From Hemicordylus capensis (taxonomy: Eukaryota > Chordata > Lepidosauria > Squamata > Cordylidae), in contig NC_069661.1 in the NCBI RefSeq assembly GCF_027244095.1, positions 195,891,501 to 195,955,500 of the forward strand: a DNA stretch of 64,000 nucleotides, written 5' to 3'. Within the stretch, counting starts at the first letter, position 1; each line of letters starts with the position of its first letter. The notes under the pieces were generated by a model, which was given only the letters and a program-made list of their open reading frames with translations, had not been told where the DNA came from and did no database searches. Positions 23,101 to 39,235 of the stretch are shown piece by piece. A program made the translations under genes and the position numbers.

Positions 23101-23906
23101 ATGGCAACCTGAAGACAGAAACAGAGGGTTTAATACTGGCTGCACAAGAACAGGCACTAAGAACAAATGCAAAAAAGAGCAAAGGTAGAAAAGTCAACAA
23201 CAACCAGCAAGTGCCGCCTTTGTAAAGAAGCAGATGAAACCATGGACCACCTAATCAGCTATTGTAAAAAGATCGCACAGACTGACTACAAACAAAAGCA
23301 TGGCAAGGTAGCAGGGATGATACACTGGAACATCTGCAAAAAATACAAGCTACCTGTAGCCAAAAATTGGTGGGACCACAAAATTGAAAAAGTTGAAGAA
23401 AATGAAGATGTAAAAATATTATGGGACTTCTGACTACAAACAGACAAACATCTGCCACACAATACAGCAGATAGAACTGTAGTTGAGAAGAAAGAAAAAC
23501 AAGTTAAAATAATCGACATAGCAATACCAGGGGATAGCAGAATAGAAGGAAAAAAAAATAGGAAAAAATCACCAAATACAAAGATCTACAAATTGAAATT
23601 GAAAGGCTGTGGCAGAAAAAGACCAAAATAATCCCAGTGGTAATTTGCACCCTGGGTGCAGTTCCAAAAGACCTTGAAGAGCACCTCAACACCATAGGGG
23701 CCACAGAAATCACCATCAGCCAATTACAAAAAGCAGCTTTACTGGGAACAGCCTATATTCTGTGACGATATCTATAACAACAGCAACAACACTGACAATA
23801 AAATTCAGCCATTCCAGGTCCTTGGGAAGGACTTGATGTCTGGATAAAACAAACCAGTCAATAACACCTGTCTGACTGTGTGAATTAAAAAATAATAATA
23901 ATAAAA
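20186..23906 (+). mobile_element. R4/Dong-clade LINE, nearly full length, decayed
   Basis: Single-ORF non-LTR retrotransposon remnant in at least seven frame pieces (20193-20960 in-frame stop, then 20961-21248, 21478-21966, 21975-22187, 22132-22872, 22848-23225, 23167-23433 and beyond). N-terminal region, then reverse transcriptase with SNYRPITCLPTMFKL, GIFQGDSLSPLLFVI and the catalytic box at 22330-22341, read as YMDY instead of YMDD. Next come a thumb region, a zinc knuckle (CRLCKEADETMDHLISYC, about 23212) and a restriction-like endonuclease region (KIIDIAIPGDSR, 23505-23540). The C-terminal endonuclease and the RT type place it in the R2/R4 group. It has been inactive for some time. Confidence 0.88.
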
Positions 23907-24129
23907 TATTTTTTAAAAAATCAAAAGAAAACAAAATGCTGGTAATCCATTGCATAGGACAGAAGCCAGACAAGCCACCTTTGAGCTAACAGTGAGTACA
24001 GTAAAACCAAGGCCAAATACATGTTTTGCATGACTGGCCATGAACAGGCAGTTTATGGCTGCTGGTTCTGGGAGAAGCAAGTGAATACCATGTCTCTTTA
24101 GTGCCTGCAAGGGGGATAATGTCGGGCCC

Positions 24130-24360
24130 AGCTGCCAAAGATAGGGCTGAGAGAGACTTCTGCTTGCAACCTTGGAGAAGCCGCTGCCATTCTGTGTACA
24201 TAATATTTATTTATTTATTTATTTATTTAAGATATTTACTATACTGCCCAATCCACAGACTCAGGGCGGTGTACAGACAAGAACAATATCTGAGATAATA
24301 CTGAGATAGATAGACCAATGGTCTGACTCAGTAGAAGGCAGCTTCCTGTGTCCCTGTGTT
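24130..24360 (+). mobile_element. SINE body and tail interrupted by a second repeat
   Basis: The segment agatagggctgagagagact...aaccttggagaagccgctgcc and the tail ccaatggtctgactcag...aaggcagcttcct match the SINE at 8.9 kb. A fragment with a (TTTA)n start and ctgcccaatccacagactcagggcggtgtac (about 24207-24298) splits it. Confidence 0.75.
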
Positions 24361-24540
24361 AGTCCTACATGGTCACACCTGAACGCAGTAGTAGCTCATC
24401 ATGGTCCAGAAGGAACAGCCAATTTAAAAGGCCAACTCTCCCTTGACAAGGGAGGTGATGGTGGGAAAGGGGGGTGGCTCACTGGCTGGTGCCAGAGGAG
24501 AAGGCTCGTCACGTTACTACGAGAGATTGGGATGGCATTA

Positions 24541-24917
24541 CAACCCTGCACAACATAAGGCCCGGGGGCCAGAAATGGCCCGCAGAGTCATTTTTGATGG
24601 CCCAGGTAGCCAGCAACAGCAGGAGTCCCAACATTTGGCATTTGTGTGGGGCTGGAACAATCAGGTGCCGACTGACTGAGCAAGGACAGGGCTTATTTTC
24701 TGGCCACTATCCTTGGTTATAACTGTGGGCCTCTGCGGGGAGGGAAGGCCCTACAACAGACTAGTAATTGCTTTAAGATTTATTAATTAATGTTAATAAT
24801 TAATTAATTAATTATAAATTATAAATGTTACTGCAATAATCAATGCACTGAGAATTTACTTCGGCCCCCCCACACATCATAATGGTTGTTTCTGGCCCAC
24901 TGGGATGTGTGAGTTGT
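24541..24917. mobile_element. hAT non-autonomous element, degraded right end
   Basis: It begins CAACCCTGCACAACATAAGG and ends near GAGTTGTGCACCCC. It is the same family as 34893-35238, with an internal TTAATTAA-rich expansion at about 24775-24830. No clean target duplication remains. Confidence 0.8.
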
Positions 24918-25100
24918 GCACCCCATCAGCCATAGGATGAAGGGTGGAAGGCTGGCTAGAAGGAGGCAATCCATGTGATAGCCAGGTGGTTTCAAAGGAA
25001 GAAGGCAAGTGGGATGAAAGACTAACTATGGGTGTCCTGTAATACCCTAGCTCATGGGGAAGAAGGGAAGGGCCCTCCTGTACCTGAAGGGAAGGAGCAG
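24918..25100. other. Spacer
   Basis: No recognised feature. Confidence 0.5.
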
Positions 25101-25104
25101 GGGG

Positions 25105-25200
25105 ATCTCCACACGTTTATTTATTTATATTTATTTTTTACATTTATATCTCGCTCTTCCTCCGAAGAGCTCAGAGTGATGTACATGCTTATTTATACCC
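25105..25200 (-). mobile_element. Sauria SINE tail fragment
   Basis: The segment acatttatatctcgctcttcctcc...gagctcagagtgatgtac matches the tail of the fuller SINE at 36.4 kb, reversed. Confidence 0.75.
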
Positions 25201-27133
25201 TTTAGAGTTCCTTGTATGGTGCTGTCAGGAGTGACTTTAACTTTGGGATGTGTTTTGTTAATAAAGAAAAGATTGCTGTTGAAGACTAAACAAAGTCACG
25301 TGTGCCTCTGTTGGCTTGCCCTATATTCCCTGCCAAACAGCCCAACCCCTTTGATATGGAATTGCCCTCCTGGGATGACTCGTATGTCACACTGGCCAAC
25401 AATATCCATGTCAGAAGCAAAAGAGGAGTAGCACCCTGCCACAGCAGCAGACAGAAAACAGACATGTCATAGAGCATTTATCATCTCCCTGCAGCCCCTG
25501 CTCCCATGACCTAGTGATATACACCAGGCAGCAGGTTGCCTTTCCCTGGAGAGCAGCATAGATCACAAGGACAAAGGTCACACATAAGAGCTGTAGCTGT
25601 GACCCCTCCTTGAAAAGGGCTGGGAGGCATCCTTACAAACAGGCGCACCTAAGAAACTACAGTGCCTTTGTTAGGCAGAGAGAGCACCACAGCTGTCAGT
25701 CACCGATTTGCCTTTTGTTCCAGCCAGAGATGTGGGGTGGGAATTTTTTTTTGCATCCTTCTATTTTTCCATGGATTTTTTTCTTCCCATTAATTTTTTT
25801 TTTATTGGCTGACATTCAGACTAGCATTGTCACATGGCTCTCAGAGACATATTTTGGTGGCACACGGTGGACTTCAGAAGGAAGGGGATATGGGTGAAAA
25901 ACTTTGCTCCTTAATCCTAAGAGTGCAGGAACAGACTGCAATTGTTTAGTAATGACAAATATACATTATGTCCATGCTCAGAGTCATGGTTCTACAATAC
26001 AATATTATTCACATCTGTTTCTTAAATGGGACCCTCAACTGGAGCATCCAGGAACAGAGAACTCCGGCGCACCAGACGACATGAACTGCCTGGGGTAACT
26101 CATGCAGTTGTGTATGAGAATAGCCTTACTTGGTTTCAATTACTCTGTCTCATAAAGGATTAGCAGAGAGCTATTATAGTTCCAACAATATGAAAGCAGT
26201 TGATAAAAATATATATATTCTAAAATATATTTTTCCAGCACATTTTTCAATGAATGTTTCCACTTGACTGCCTGAAAGAGATGTGGATTTTTGCTCAAGT
26301 CCTAGGCAGACTGTTCTAGTTAACTATAATATTATAGTTCCTCTATGGAACAAAAATTGAAAACAAAGTCAATTTTAAAGTACAGACATATATTTCTTCT
26401 GAGGAGTGTTCTTACCATAATCCTGGGAAGATATAAACTGTTGAGGATTATAATTCAGCAGTCCAATTTCCAAAGAGAGGGTTAATGACTGCCATAATTA
26501 TACTGGATCAAAACTGTAATCATCCCAACTATATAGAAGTTGTTCCTGTTGTGACTGGGTACTTGGTGGCTGGTCTGGAGAATGGATTAGTGTTCTCTTC
26601 ATCTAGTGTAGATCAGCTCTCCCAGGAACCCATTTGGAAATAAGTTGAAGACACATGGATCATTTCTCTATAATCAGGTATCCACATATTTAGGCTTAGC
26701 TCACTAGCCAGCCATTATTTGTGGTCACCACTAACCCCCTCTCTTCCCTCAGGTCCTTTCCTGGTACATAGGAAGAGGACTGAAAAGAGAAGTGAGTCTT
26801 CTGTTTTTGACACTGGGAGTTTTCCCAGACAGCAGGCTTTACCATGGGTTTTCTGCAAGGCTTTACTGCGAGTTCGAAGTTGCCACCCAAAACCAATGCA
26901 AAGTGGTTTTTTTTTACCCCAGATAGAAATTGGGCTACACTTTAACACACGATGAAAAATATGAATTGTATGAAGCGCTCCCTGATAGCTTTCAGGAACT
27001 TTGAGGAAAATTTGGCCAGTATGTGAACACACACCTCCATGTGAACACACACCTCCATTCTGGAGGATAAGTGAACCCCATGAAAAACATCTGGGGGACA
27101 GAGAGGATAATAAACAATGGGAGCTCTCTCCTA
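25201..27133. other. Spacer, no gene seen
   Basis: AT-rich sequence without recognised exons. A duplicated 18-base unit (gtgaacacacacctccat) lies near 27021-27058. Confidence 0.5.
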
Positions 27134-27141
27134 CTGCTCGG

Positions 27142-28375
27142 CAGGGGCGTAGCAAGGTTGGAGTGGGCCCAGAGACAAGATTTTAAAATGGGCCCCTCCC
27201 CAAAGTCCAGGGCCTCCGCACACCCCAGGCCCCCAAGGATTTAAGTCTGATATTCCAAAATAAGTATGCTGCCTGCAAATACATTTCACTGAATACACAC
27301 ACACACACACGTCACAATATATAGTGATATACATTGAGTACTATACATTTGTATTACTTTTAATGCCTAGAACACACTAGAAAGATGAATTATTAAAATG
27401 GGCCCCTCGCTGCAGATTAGCAAAGGAGACTTTCAACCATGCAGGGTGAACCTATGTTTGTTTTCTCAGAATTCTGAACAAACTCAGTCAAGTTTGATTG
27501 CAGGAGGTTTTTCACAGGAGGCTTTTAAAGCCCTTTAAGACACATCTCCTCTGGAATGGAGGTGCTGCATTCACATTGGCCAGATTTACCCTGAAGTCCC
27601 TGCAAGTTATTGGGGAGCAGTTCACACACAAGAAAAATAAAATAAAAGCACCACACATGCTTCACAGTTCTCACTCAGACCTTCTGGGTTGCAAAACAAC
27701 TTGAACATAAGTGCATTTATAAATGAATGAATGAATAAATAAAATTAATAAAATACTGTTCCAGAAGTTTTTGCAATTTTCTGCCATGAAACAAGCCACT
27801 TATAGGACTTTTTAGATAGTTTTTTTAAAGTCAGCAAATTTTCCAAGCTGTTTCAAAATAAATATTCAGAGACTTCTCGGTCCCTCCCCCCCCCATATCC
27901 AAGCCCTATGGCAAGCAGATCCCTATATATGGGGGGGGGGGGGCGGGAAAGGTAACCACAAAAAGGAGTTCACACTCTACCTGGCAAATGCTGGTCTGGG
28001 TTAAGCAGGGCAGCAAAGGATCTTCTGCTGCAGAGAACACTCTGGCTGCCTCCTCCTTCCTGGCTTGCTTGGGCCCTACTCGAGTTCAGGCTTCACTGCG
28101 GCCCACATGGAGGCCTCCGTGGAAGCCCCGCCCACCCGCCGATCAGCTGAGAGGCGGGAGAAAAGGAGCTCTTTGCAGCTTGCCTGCTGCTTCCATTGCG
28201 GGCCAGCAGAACAAGCAGGAGAGACGGCGAAGAGGGCAAGTGGCTGAGGGGCCTTGGGGCTGGGCAGGGGGCAATGGGCAATGGGGAGTCACGCGAGGTG
28301 CCTCTGGGGTGCCCCTCCAGGCAGTGGGGCCCCCAGACAACTGTCTCCCCTTGCCCTATCATTGTTACGCGCCTG
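27142..28375. mobile_element. hAT non-autonomous element, 1.2 kb
   Basis: The terminal repeats are CAGGGGCGTAGC and GTTACGCGCCTG. A perfect 8-bp target duplication, ctgctcgg, flanks them (27134-27141, 28376-28383). The interior has AT-rich and GC-rich parts and no transposase that I can see. gggcccctc segments occur twice inside. A 193-bp relative lies at 63312-63504. Confidence 0.85.
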
Positions 28376-28587
28376 CTGCTCGGCAACCATTCCTGCTGTT
28401 TCTCACCTTCTCAACAATAGCAGTGGAAATGAAATCTCTGGGGAGAAAATCTGTGTGGTTCATGCTGTCCTGCTCACCAAACATCTGGGGACAGACTTCA
28501 GTGGCGAGCTGGCCAGTGGATTTCTAGTTGCCTGTCCATGACCTTATAAACACTAACAGAAAGTGCAGCCATAGGTATATTATGCAT

Positions 28588-28795
28588 GCAGCGGGGAAAT
28601 GACTTGATTAGCAAGCCAGAGGTTGCGGGTTCAAATCCCTGCTGGTATTGGGCAGCAGTGATATAGGAAGATGCTGAAAGGCATCATCTCATCCTGTGTG
28701 GGAGATGGCAATGGTAAACCCCTCCTGTATTCTACCAAAGACAACCACAGGGCTCTCTGTGGTCGCCAGGAGTCGACATCCCGGCACACTTTACT
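28588..28795 (+). mobile_element. tRNA-derived SINE
   Basis: A box-B-like segment (ggttgcgggttcaaatccc, 28622-28640) is followed by the body aggaagatgctgaaaggc, aatggtaaacccctcctg and gtggtcgccaggagtcgac. A fragment of the same family lies at 49.0 kb. Confidence 0.8.
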
Positions 28796-30479
28796 ATTTA
28801 TTCATAAGAAATTATATTCATAACCACTAGGTGGCACACAGATTCTTCAGTTGGTAAAACAGATTTTTCAACATAGATTAGATTTATGATTTTCAAAGAA
28901 TAGGATGACCCATTACTAGGTCATGGAATATTAGGCATTGGGTCCCTTCAAATGACCTGTCACATTAAGTAAGTGAAACAAAGTTTGACTATCTTTTGTA
29001 CAGTATTTAATTTTTTAAATAAATAACTTCTCTAATTTGTCAGTTAAATTTTAGGTTGTTTATATAGCATGTATTGCTCTTCTGTGATTTTTAAGTGATT
29101 ATTTTGGATGATGGGGATAACTGAGTGCTTCAATTGGATCATGAAAAAAGAAGTTTGATATTTGCTGGACTAGATCATATTGAAGGAAGCAAAATGATAA
29201 AACAATAAACTTCAATTTCTAACAAGATGTAATAATAAAATACTGTATGAACAGAAAAAACTAAAAAGAAATAGCCGGCAACCATTTCTATAACCGCATG
29301 GCTTCCAGTTGCTGTGATCAGCTGCTGCTGTATCTATGTTCGTTTTCCCCATGTGATTGTATGTTCAATGTAAAATGTTTGTCCCTTAAGTATTATTTGG
29401 TGGCCCTTTTATTATATTCACTCAGGCTTTTCTTTAAAAACTGGACTTTCCTTCATCACAGTATTCTGGCATGTGAAGAGTATTATACCAAATTGTTACT
29501 GTATTCTACATCAGTCTGGAGTAAAATGGCATGTTTGGCAAAAAATAAAATAAAAGGGCAAAGCAAAAAAAATAAAAGGGCAAAGCAAAAAAAATAAAAT
29601 GGCAAAGCCGGACTTGCTATATGTGCCTAGGACTGGGCTGCAAACTGTATTCAGTTGTCCATACAATAAGACATACTAGAATTCACTTTTAAAGAAATGT
29701 AGCTAGAATCAACAGCATTCCAAAGCAAATTTAGTTGAATAAAATCCCATTGTAATCAATAAAATGTACTTAAGAAGATAATTAGGGAATGGCAACTCTA
29801 ACTGCAGAAATGGGGCAGGGGCAGGGCAGAAAGAGAGCATGGATCTGGTGTACCAAAAAAAGTTAACAGAATTGCTTTATTACTACACAGTGCCAAGGTA
29901 CAGTGCACAGGAAAAATCTTGTGTATCAATCCAATGATGTAGGAAAAGCATACACTGCACACTGTATGCCCTTAAAAGGACAAATAAGACTGGATACTCA
30001 AAAATTCCAGAGACCCAAGATTATTTAATTATTAGAAGCCTCTTTTTCACCTGAGTTTTGGCCTGCCCAAAGGGATGATTTAGCGATTTCTCAAAACGTT
30101 ACAGTTTTAGTCTTTTAGTTGTAACTCTTCTCCTTAATCTCTATCCTTTGTTCTAAATCTTAATCACTGGTAACATAAAAAACCCCACTATTGCATACGC
30201 TATGAAACATGTTGTTTCGTATGCTTGCTGTCACGTTTTGCACCTTTCCCACAAGTTTATACGAAGTACTTCTTTTCATGTTTCTATCCTTTTTAGTTTT
30301 TCACCGCTTTACGGAAATATTTTTATTTTAAAAATAACAACAACAACAACGATTTATAAACATACTGCACGGATTATCTTGTACACAGAGAATCGTGTAA
30401 GGAACACTGCGAATAAGCTATTCTCCGCGCCACTAAGAGACAAAAGGAAGAGAAACACAACACCCGAATCCCAGACAGG
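28796..30479. other. Spacer upstream of RPS16
   Basis: AT-rich. A three-unit tandem repeat lies at 29540-29609. No gene is recognised up to the RPS16 promoter. Confidence 0.55.
29540..29609 (+). repeat. Short tandem repeat, 22-base unit
   Basis: Three copies of an A-rich unit ending in gggcaaagc, the last with t for g. Confidence 0.9.
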
Positions 30480-30640
30480 GTTCGACTGTGAACGCAAGGA
30501 AACAAAGCCCAGCCCAGCCAGAAAGCGCTAGCTAGATGTCGCGCTATCGGAAATGACGTTACGTTTTGCGGCTGAGTCAGCCCCTGGGAGGCAGCCCGGG
30601 AAACCCTGTTCTTCCTTTCGCTGCTGCTCTCACTGACGGA
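30480..30640 (+). promoter_or_regulatory. RPS16: RPS16 core promoter in a CpG-rich region
   Basis: GC- and CpG-rich sequence lies directly upstream of the first exon and continues to about 31.15 kb, in contrast to the AT-rich flanks. Visible motifs are an ETS-like cggaaat near 30548, a CRE-like TGACGTTACG near 30554 and an AP-1-like TGAGTCA near 30573. No TATA box is evident. ETS-type sites are common in ribosomal protein promoters; use of these particular sites is inferred. Confidence 0.6.
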
Positions 30641-30642
30641 AG
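30611..30642 (+). other. RPS16: RPS16 non-coding first exon with TOP-like start
   Basis: A pyrimidine run (cttcctttcgctgctgctct) is followed by the strong donor aag|gtgagt at 30643. The acceptor ctcctcgcag ends at 30741, five bases before the ATG. This implies a roughly 100-base intron inside the 5' UTR. A C-start followed by pyrimidines (TOP) is the hallmark of ribosomal protein mRNAs and confers growth-dependent translation. The exact transcription start is an estimate. Confidence 0.7.
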
Positions 30643-30746
30643 GTGAGTGTCTTGAGCGCTCCGGCCTTTCCCAGTTCGGCTTCCGTCTGAGGGCTTCTCG
30701 GCGTGTCACTGACCCTTTCCCCCCCTCTCTCCTCCTCGCAGGCGCC

Positions 30747-34482
<3,736 letters not shown>

Positions 34483-34508
34483 AAGATAACCATGTATTTG
34501 AATCTTTA

Positions 34509-34514
34509 AATAAA
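34509..34514 (+). terminator. RPS16: RPS16 polyadenylation signal
   Basis: AATAAA lies 27 bases after the stop codon. A GT-rich run (ttttgtttgtgtg) follows at about 34531, the expected place for the downstream element. The 3' UTR is therefore very short, as is usual for ribosomal protein genes. Confidence 0.88.
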
Positions 34515-34892
34515 AATGGAGAATTCTTACTTTTGTTTGTGTGCAAGCTATACACTTGAATTCTTTGTGAATGTTTGGTTGTTAAACCATTGATCAGTTT
34601 GTTGGGGGTTAAAGGAAACACTTTAACGTAAAAGAACACTTTATTTTAAATATTTTTTTAATTATCTTTTTCTGAGGTTTTGGGGCAGCAGCAATCTGGT
34701 TGAGGGGAGAGTCCATATTCCTTAAATAACTCAGTAAAAGCAGAGCATGGGATTGTTGTTGCCTGTATCCTCTTTTCTGACACTCATTCTACATAAGAGT
34801 GAGTGGTGAATAGTTGGGTAAAGTTTCAGAAGCACCAGCAAGACACGTGGGGACATTTCTCTATTGCTGTTGGGATTACTATTTGTCTAGGA

Positions 34893-35238
34893 CAACCCTG
34901 CACAACATAAGGCTCGGGGGCCAGATCTGGCCCAAAGGGTCATTTTTGATGGCCCAGGTAGTCAGTAGCAGGAGCCCCAACATTTGGCATTTGTGTGGGG
35001 CTGGAACAGTCAGGTGCCCACTGATTGAGCAAGGGCAGGGCTTATTTTCTGGCACTATCCTTGGTTAAAACTGTGGGTCCCTGTGGGGAAGGAAGGACCC
35101 ACAACTAATTGTTCTAGTATAGATCTTTATTTTACTTCAATAACCAGTGCACTAAAAATTGACTTCGCCCCCCCCCCCCCCAAATACATTGTCATGATTG
35201 TTTCTGGCCCACTGGGACATGCGAGTTGTGCACCCCTG
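34893..35238. mobile_element. hAT non-autonomous element, 346 bp
   Basis: The ends are CAACCCTGCACAAC and GTTGTGCACCCCTG. A perfect 8-bp duplication, gtctagga, flanks it (34885-34892 and 35239-35246). A poly-C run is inside. It lies about 0.4 kb downstream of the RPS16 polyadenylation signal. Confidence 0.9.
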
Positions 35239-35246
35239 GTCTAGGA

Positions 35247-36412
35247 CCAGTTCATTCTAAATCCTTGCATATAATTGTTTGTCAGTTATGGGGAAACTCC
35301 ATAGAGATATGAGCCTGGTTCAGGTTGTACAGTAGATGAGTTAAGAGCAGTTTACATATTCATGGCGGCTAGAAGATGAAATGATCCCCCATCTCACAAT
35401 AGGAACAGACCAGTTACATTAGCCTTTCTCCATGCAGTTATGAAACTGCAATTTGTGTGGAAGAACTAAGCAGCATAAACGTCCCATAATGTCCATTTAA
35501 ACCCTAAACTGGAGTACAATGCCATCTTTTGGCTGGCTTTTAAACCTTGCTCTTTTATTGTGTGCTGCTTGGTACTTCATTTGAATATTAAAAGATACTT
35601 TTATCTTTGCACCCACCCAGTCTTCAGCAGTGCTGAGTAAGAAAAGATGTAGTCCAATCCTATACCTATTCATTTGCAAGCAAGTCCACCTGTACTCAGT
35701 GGAACTTGCTGAGGATTGCAGCATTCTCCAAAGTATTGTTTCATATGCTGTGCAGTAGTTTCTAATGGAAGGGGAATGGTAATACTGACAACCTTACAGA
35801 TGAGCATGAAGGTTTACTTGCCACCTCATAATCTACCTCATTGATTGGTAATCATAAAATAAACCATGGCTGATCAGTATTGTGTTGTGCCTGCAATAAT
35901 ACAGGTTGCCCTTGAACTGTTCAGGGATGGTAATTCTATAACACAGCTTGCAGCTGTGCTTTGCCCTGTTTCACATCCAAGGACAAACTGAGGTGGCAAA
36001 TGTTGCATTAATGACAATACAAGCAGTACAATAGTGATAGTTTTCTTAACATTAATGAAAATGCTTCCTGTTTCCAAATATTTCCAACTTGGCAAAGAAC
36101 AATACATACATTTTTCTTATTTGCCATGTTTTACTGTTCATTTTACTGTGGGGAGGAAACTAGTGATGTCTCCATGAATTATTACTAAATAGCTGCACAA
36201 TAGATTCTCAGCCCTGCACATGCATCTGTCTGTACTAGGATAAAATTTGCCTGCAATTCAATTAAACATTTTGTAACAGACAAAATCTTGTAACAGACAT
36301 CATAGATAACTTGGGAAGTCTTATAGTACCCCATGGCTTTGTGCGGGGATGGGGACACTGATAATGATCCAGAGAGTTAACTTCAGGAAGCCAAGGGCTG
36401 TAGAATTGACTT
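35247..36412. other. Spacer between RPS16 and OTOGL
   Basis: A degraded old repeat (gtccaatcctatacctattc...gtactcagtggaacttgct) is seen near 35650. Otherwise nothing is recognised. Confidence 0.5.
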
Positions 36413-36641
36413 ATTATTTTATTATTATTTTCACATTTATATCCCGCTCTTCCTCCAAGGAGCCCAGAGCAGTGTACTACATACTTGAGTTTCTCTTTCA
36501 CAACAACCCTGTGAAGTAGGTTAGGGTGAGAGAGAAGTGACTGGCCCAGAGTCACTCAGCTAGTTTCATGGCTGAATGGGGATTTGAACTCGGGTCTCCC
36601 CGGTCCTAGTCCAGTACTAACCACTACACCACGCTGGCTCC
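36413..36641 (-). mobile_element. Sauria SINE, nearly complete
   Basis: Read on the minus strand, a tRNA-like head gagccagcgtggtgtagtgg and box B gagttcaaatcccc are followed by the body and a tail ggaggaagagcgggatataa ending in an ATA-rich run. The tail is of the BovB-related type that defines Sauria SINEs. Confidence 0.88.
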
Positions 36642-37131
36642 TAGAATGTCCCCATGTCATACCCCAAGGTGCCTAGGTAGTTTCCCCCCAGTTTTCAAGG
36701 GATGTTCTGGAAGAAGGTGTGGGTAGAGCATTGCTGAGTAAGGGAACAAATCTTCAATAAAGGCATCTAGTAATTTGATTAATATTCTCAGAACTGCAGA
36801 GCCTTATCCCCTCATCGTTATAGGAAATTGATTACAAATAGCTGTCATGGTAGCAATATTCACCATAATATGACATACCCAAGTTTGTTTATATAAATAT
36901 ATCATGTGGAGTTGTCTTACTCTTGACAAAAGACCATGATCTAACATTCATCTATATGTTCAATAGATACATTTCAGACACTTGTCACCCCTATGCTATG
37001 TCAGTTCTTTGAAATAGCTTTTCTGCCTCCCTGAGATGCAATACTTCAGTCTCCAAAACCTTGCCTGTTGTTTGTTCCCATCCTGTCAATAACTTTCCCT
37101 AGGTCTTGGGAGACTTTTCTCTCAAAGCATA

Positions 37132-37930
37132 CCATAAGAACAGCCCTGCTGAATCAGGCCCAAGGCCCATCTAGTCTACCATCCTGTTTCACACAGTGGC
37201 CCACCAGATACCACTGGAAGCCTACAGGCAGGAGTTGGGGGCATGCCCTCTCTCCTACTGTTACTTCACTACAACTGGTACTAAGAGGCATCCTGGCTTT
37301 GAGGCTGGAGGTGGTCTATAGCCCTCCAACTAGTAGCCGTTGATAGACCTCTCCTCCATGAAGTTATCCAAGCCCCTGTTAAAGCCATCCAGGTTGTTGG
37401 CTGTCACCATATCTTGTGGCAGAGAATTCCACAAGTGGATTATGTGTTGTGTGAAAAAGTACCTCCATTTGCTGGTCCTAAATTTCCTGGCAATCAATTT
37501 CATGGGATGACCCCTGATTCTAGTGTTCTGTGAGTGGGAGAAGAATTTCTCTCTCCACTTTCTCCACACCATGCATGATTTTATAGACCTCTATCATGTC
37601 TCCCTGCAGTTGTCTTTTTTTCTAAACTAAATAGCCCCAGTTGTTGTAGCCTAGCCTCATAAGAAAGTTGCTCTAGGCCCCTGATCATCTTGGTTGCCCT
37701 CTTCTGCACCTTTTCCAGTTCTACAATGTCCTTTTTTAGATGTGGTGACCAGAATTGTACACAGTACTCCCGGCATGGCCTCATCATAGTTTTGTATAAA
37801 GGCATTATAATTATCAGTTTTATTTTCAATCCCCTTCCTAATGATTGCTAGCATGGAACTGGCCTTTTTCACAGCTGCTACACATTGAGTTGACACTTTC
37901 AACAAGCTGTCTACCATGACCTTCACAAAA
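37132..37930 (-). mobile_element. CR1/L2-group LINE 3' end
   Basis: The minus-strand frames give a reverse transcriptase C-terminus ([38 protein letters not shown]). It is 5'-truncated. It is about 97% identical by eye to the overlapping part of 39384-40357. Confidence 0.88.
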
Positions 37931-38872
37931 GCTAAATAGAAATAAAGGATCTCGGAAAAAATAGCCTTGTTCACACGGATGACTTAGGATCCCATTCTGC
38001 CTTGATTGCAAACACACAACAGCCGATTGAAGTGAGCCTGGCTCTCCTAACCAGTCTGGGCATTTCTACCCTGCCTGTGGTTGTATGAATGAGCCTAGAA
38101 AGTGCAAATCAAATTCTCACACAAAAGATGGCTTCTTGAGTACTTCAGCACTAAGGTGGGGCTTTGGAATGTGCTGTTGGGATGTTCCATCAGAAATGAA
38201 AAACTACTCATTTTCTTTTCCCTCTCCTGTTAAAAAAAAGTGCAGAGGCAAATGGTAGATGGTGTGCTGGCAGCTGCTCATGCAGTAGGGAAACAAGCTT
38301 AGAATAAACCCTGATTCAATTGTGCTTTGGACTTGTGCCAAACACAAAAGTTTGATTGGACAATAACTAATGCTGCAAACAATTTCTACTTGTATTTCAA
38401 AATGAAAACTTCTTCATGAGAATCATATTACAAATTGAACACAAGGAGCACAGAAGCAAATAGGGCTTTATAACCTAGTTCTCAGTAGTTGCACTGCAAT
38501 CATAATACTGTAGTGGTGTCACAGTTTGTATGTTCCCTACTTATTTCTGGCACAAAAATATTTAAGGACGGGGCTATACCTGCTTTTTGTGCATTTGTAG
38601 CAACTCTATTTACACAGGTATACAGAATAAGCCTTTTAAAGCTGTGATTTAAGCTGAGGACATATAGTGCTGTGCTGATGGTTTGGAAAATGTTTGCTAA
38701 GGTCTTGTTCCCCAAAATCAGCTAGTTATCCAGTTATGATGAAGATTTATACAGCTCTATGTAGTTATACTGTAGAAGGATTGCAAGGTGCAGCCAGCAA
38801 GAACCTGAAAAAAATGACCTGAGTTATAAAATGTCAGCAATGATATGGTAGTTGCTTTCACATACCCCTAAT

Positions 38873-39088
38873 AGCACTTAGCACTTACATTTATATACCG
38901 CTCTATAGCTGGAAGCTCTCTAAGTGGTTTACAATGATTTAGCATATTGCCCCCCAATATTCTGGGTACTCATTTTACCGACCTCGGAAGGATGGAAGGC
39001 TGAGTCAACCTTGAGCCCCTGGTCAGGATCGAACTTGTAACCTTCTGGTTACAGAGCGGCAGTTTTACCACTGTGCCACCAGGGGCTC
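38873..39088 (-). mobile_element. tRNA-derived SINE with gcggtatataaatg tail
   Basis: On the minus strand it starts agcccctggtggcacagtgg and has box B ggttacaagttcgatcc. It ends with gagcggtatataaatgtaag. A second copy lies at 61922-62165. Confidence 0.85.
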
Positions 39089-39235
39089 AATAGTGAAGGA
39101 CCTACCTGTGTTTTGTGTGAAGTACTCCTAGTTGCATTTTGAAATGCTGACTAGAATTTTGCTGAAATTTGATGGAACTAGTGATAAAACCCAACCCTTG
39201 TAGCATAATGCTATTGCAATTCTGACTATACCTTC

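Noticed and set aside
27988-28527. 179-residue open frame
   Set aside because: It lies in the GC-rich right part of a hAT element with a perfect target duplication and shows no conserved domain.
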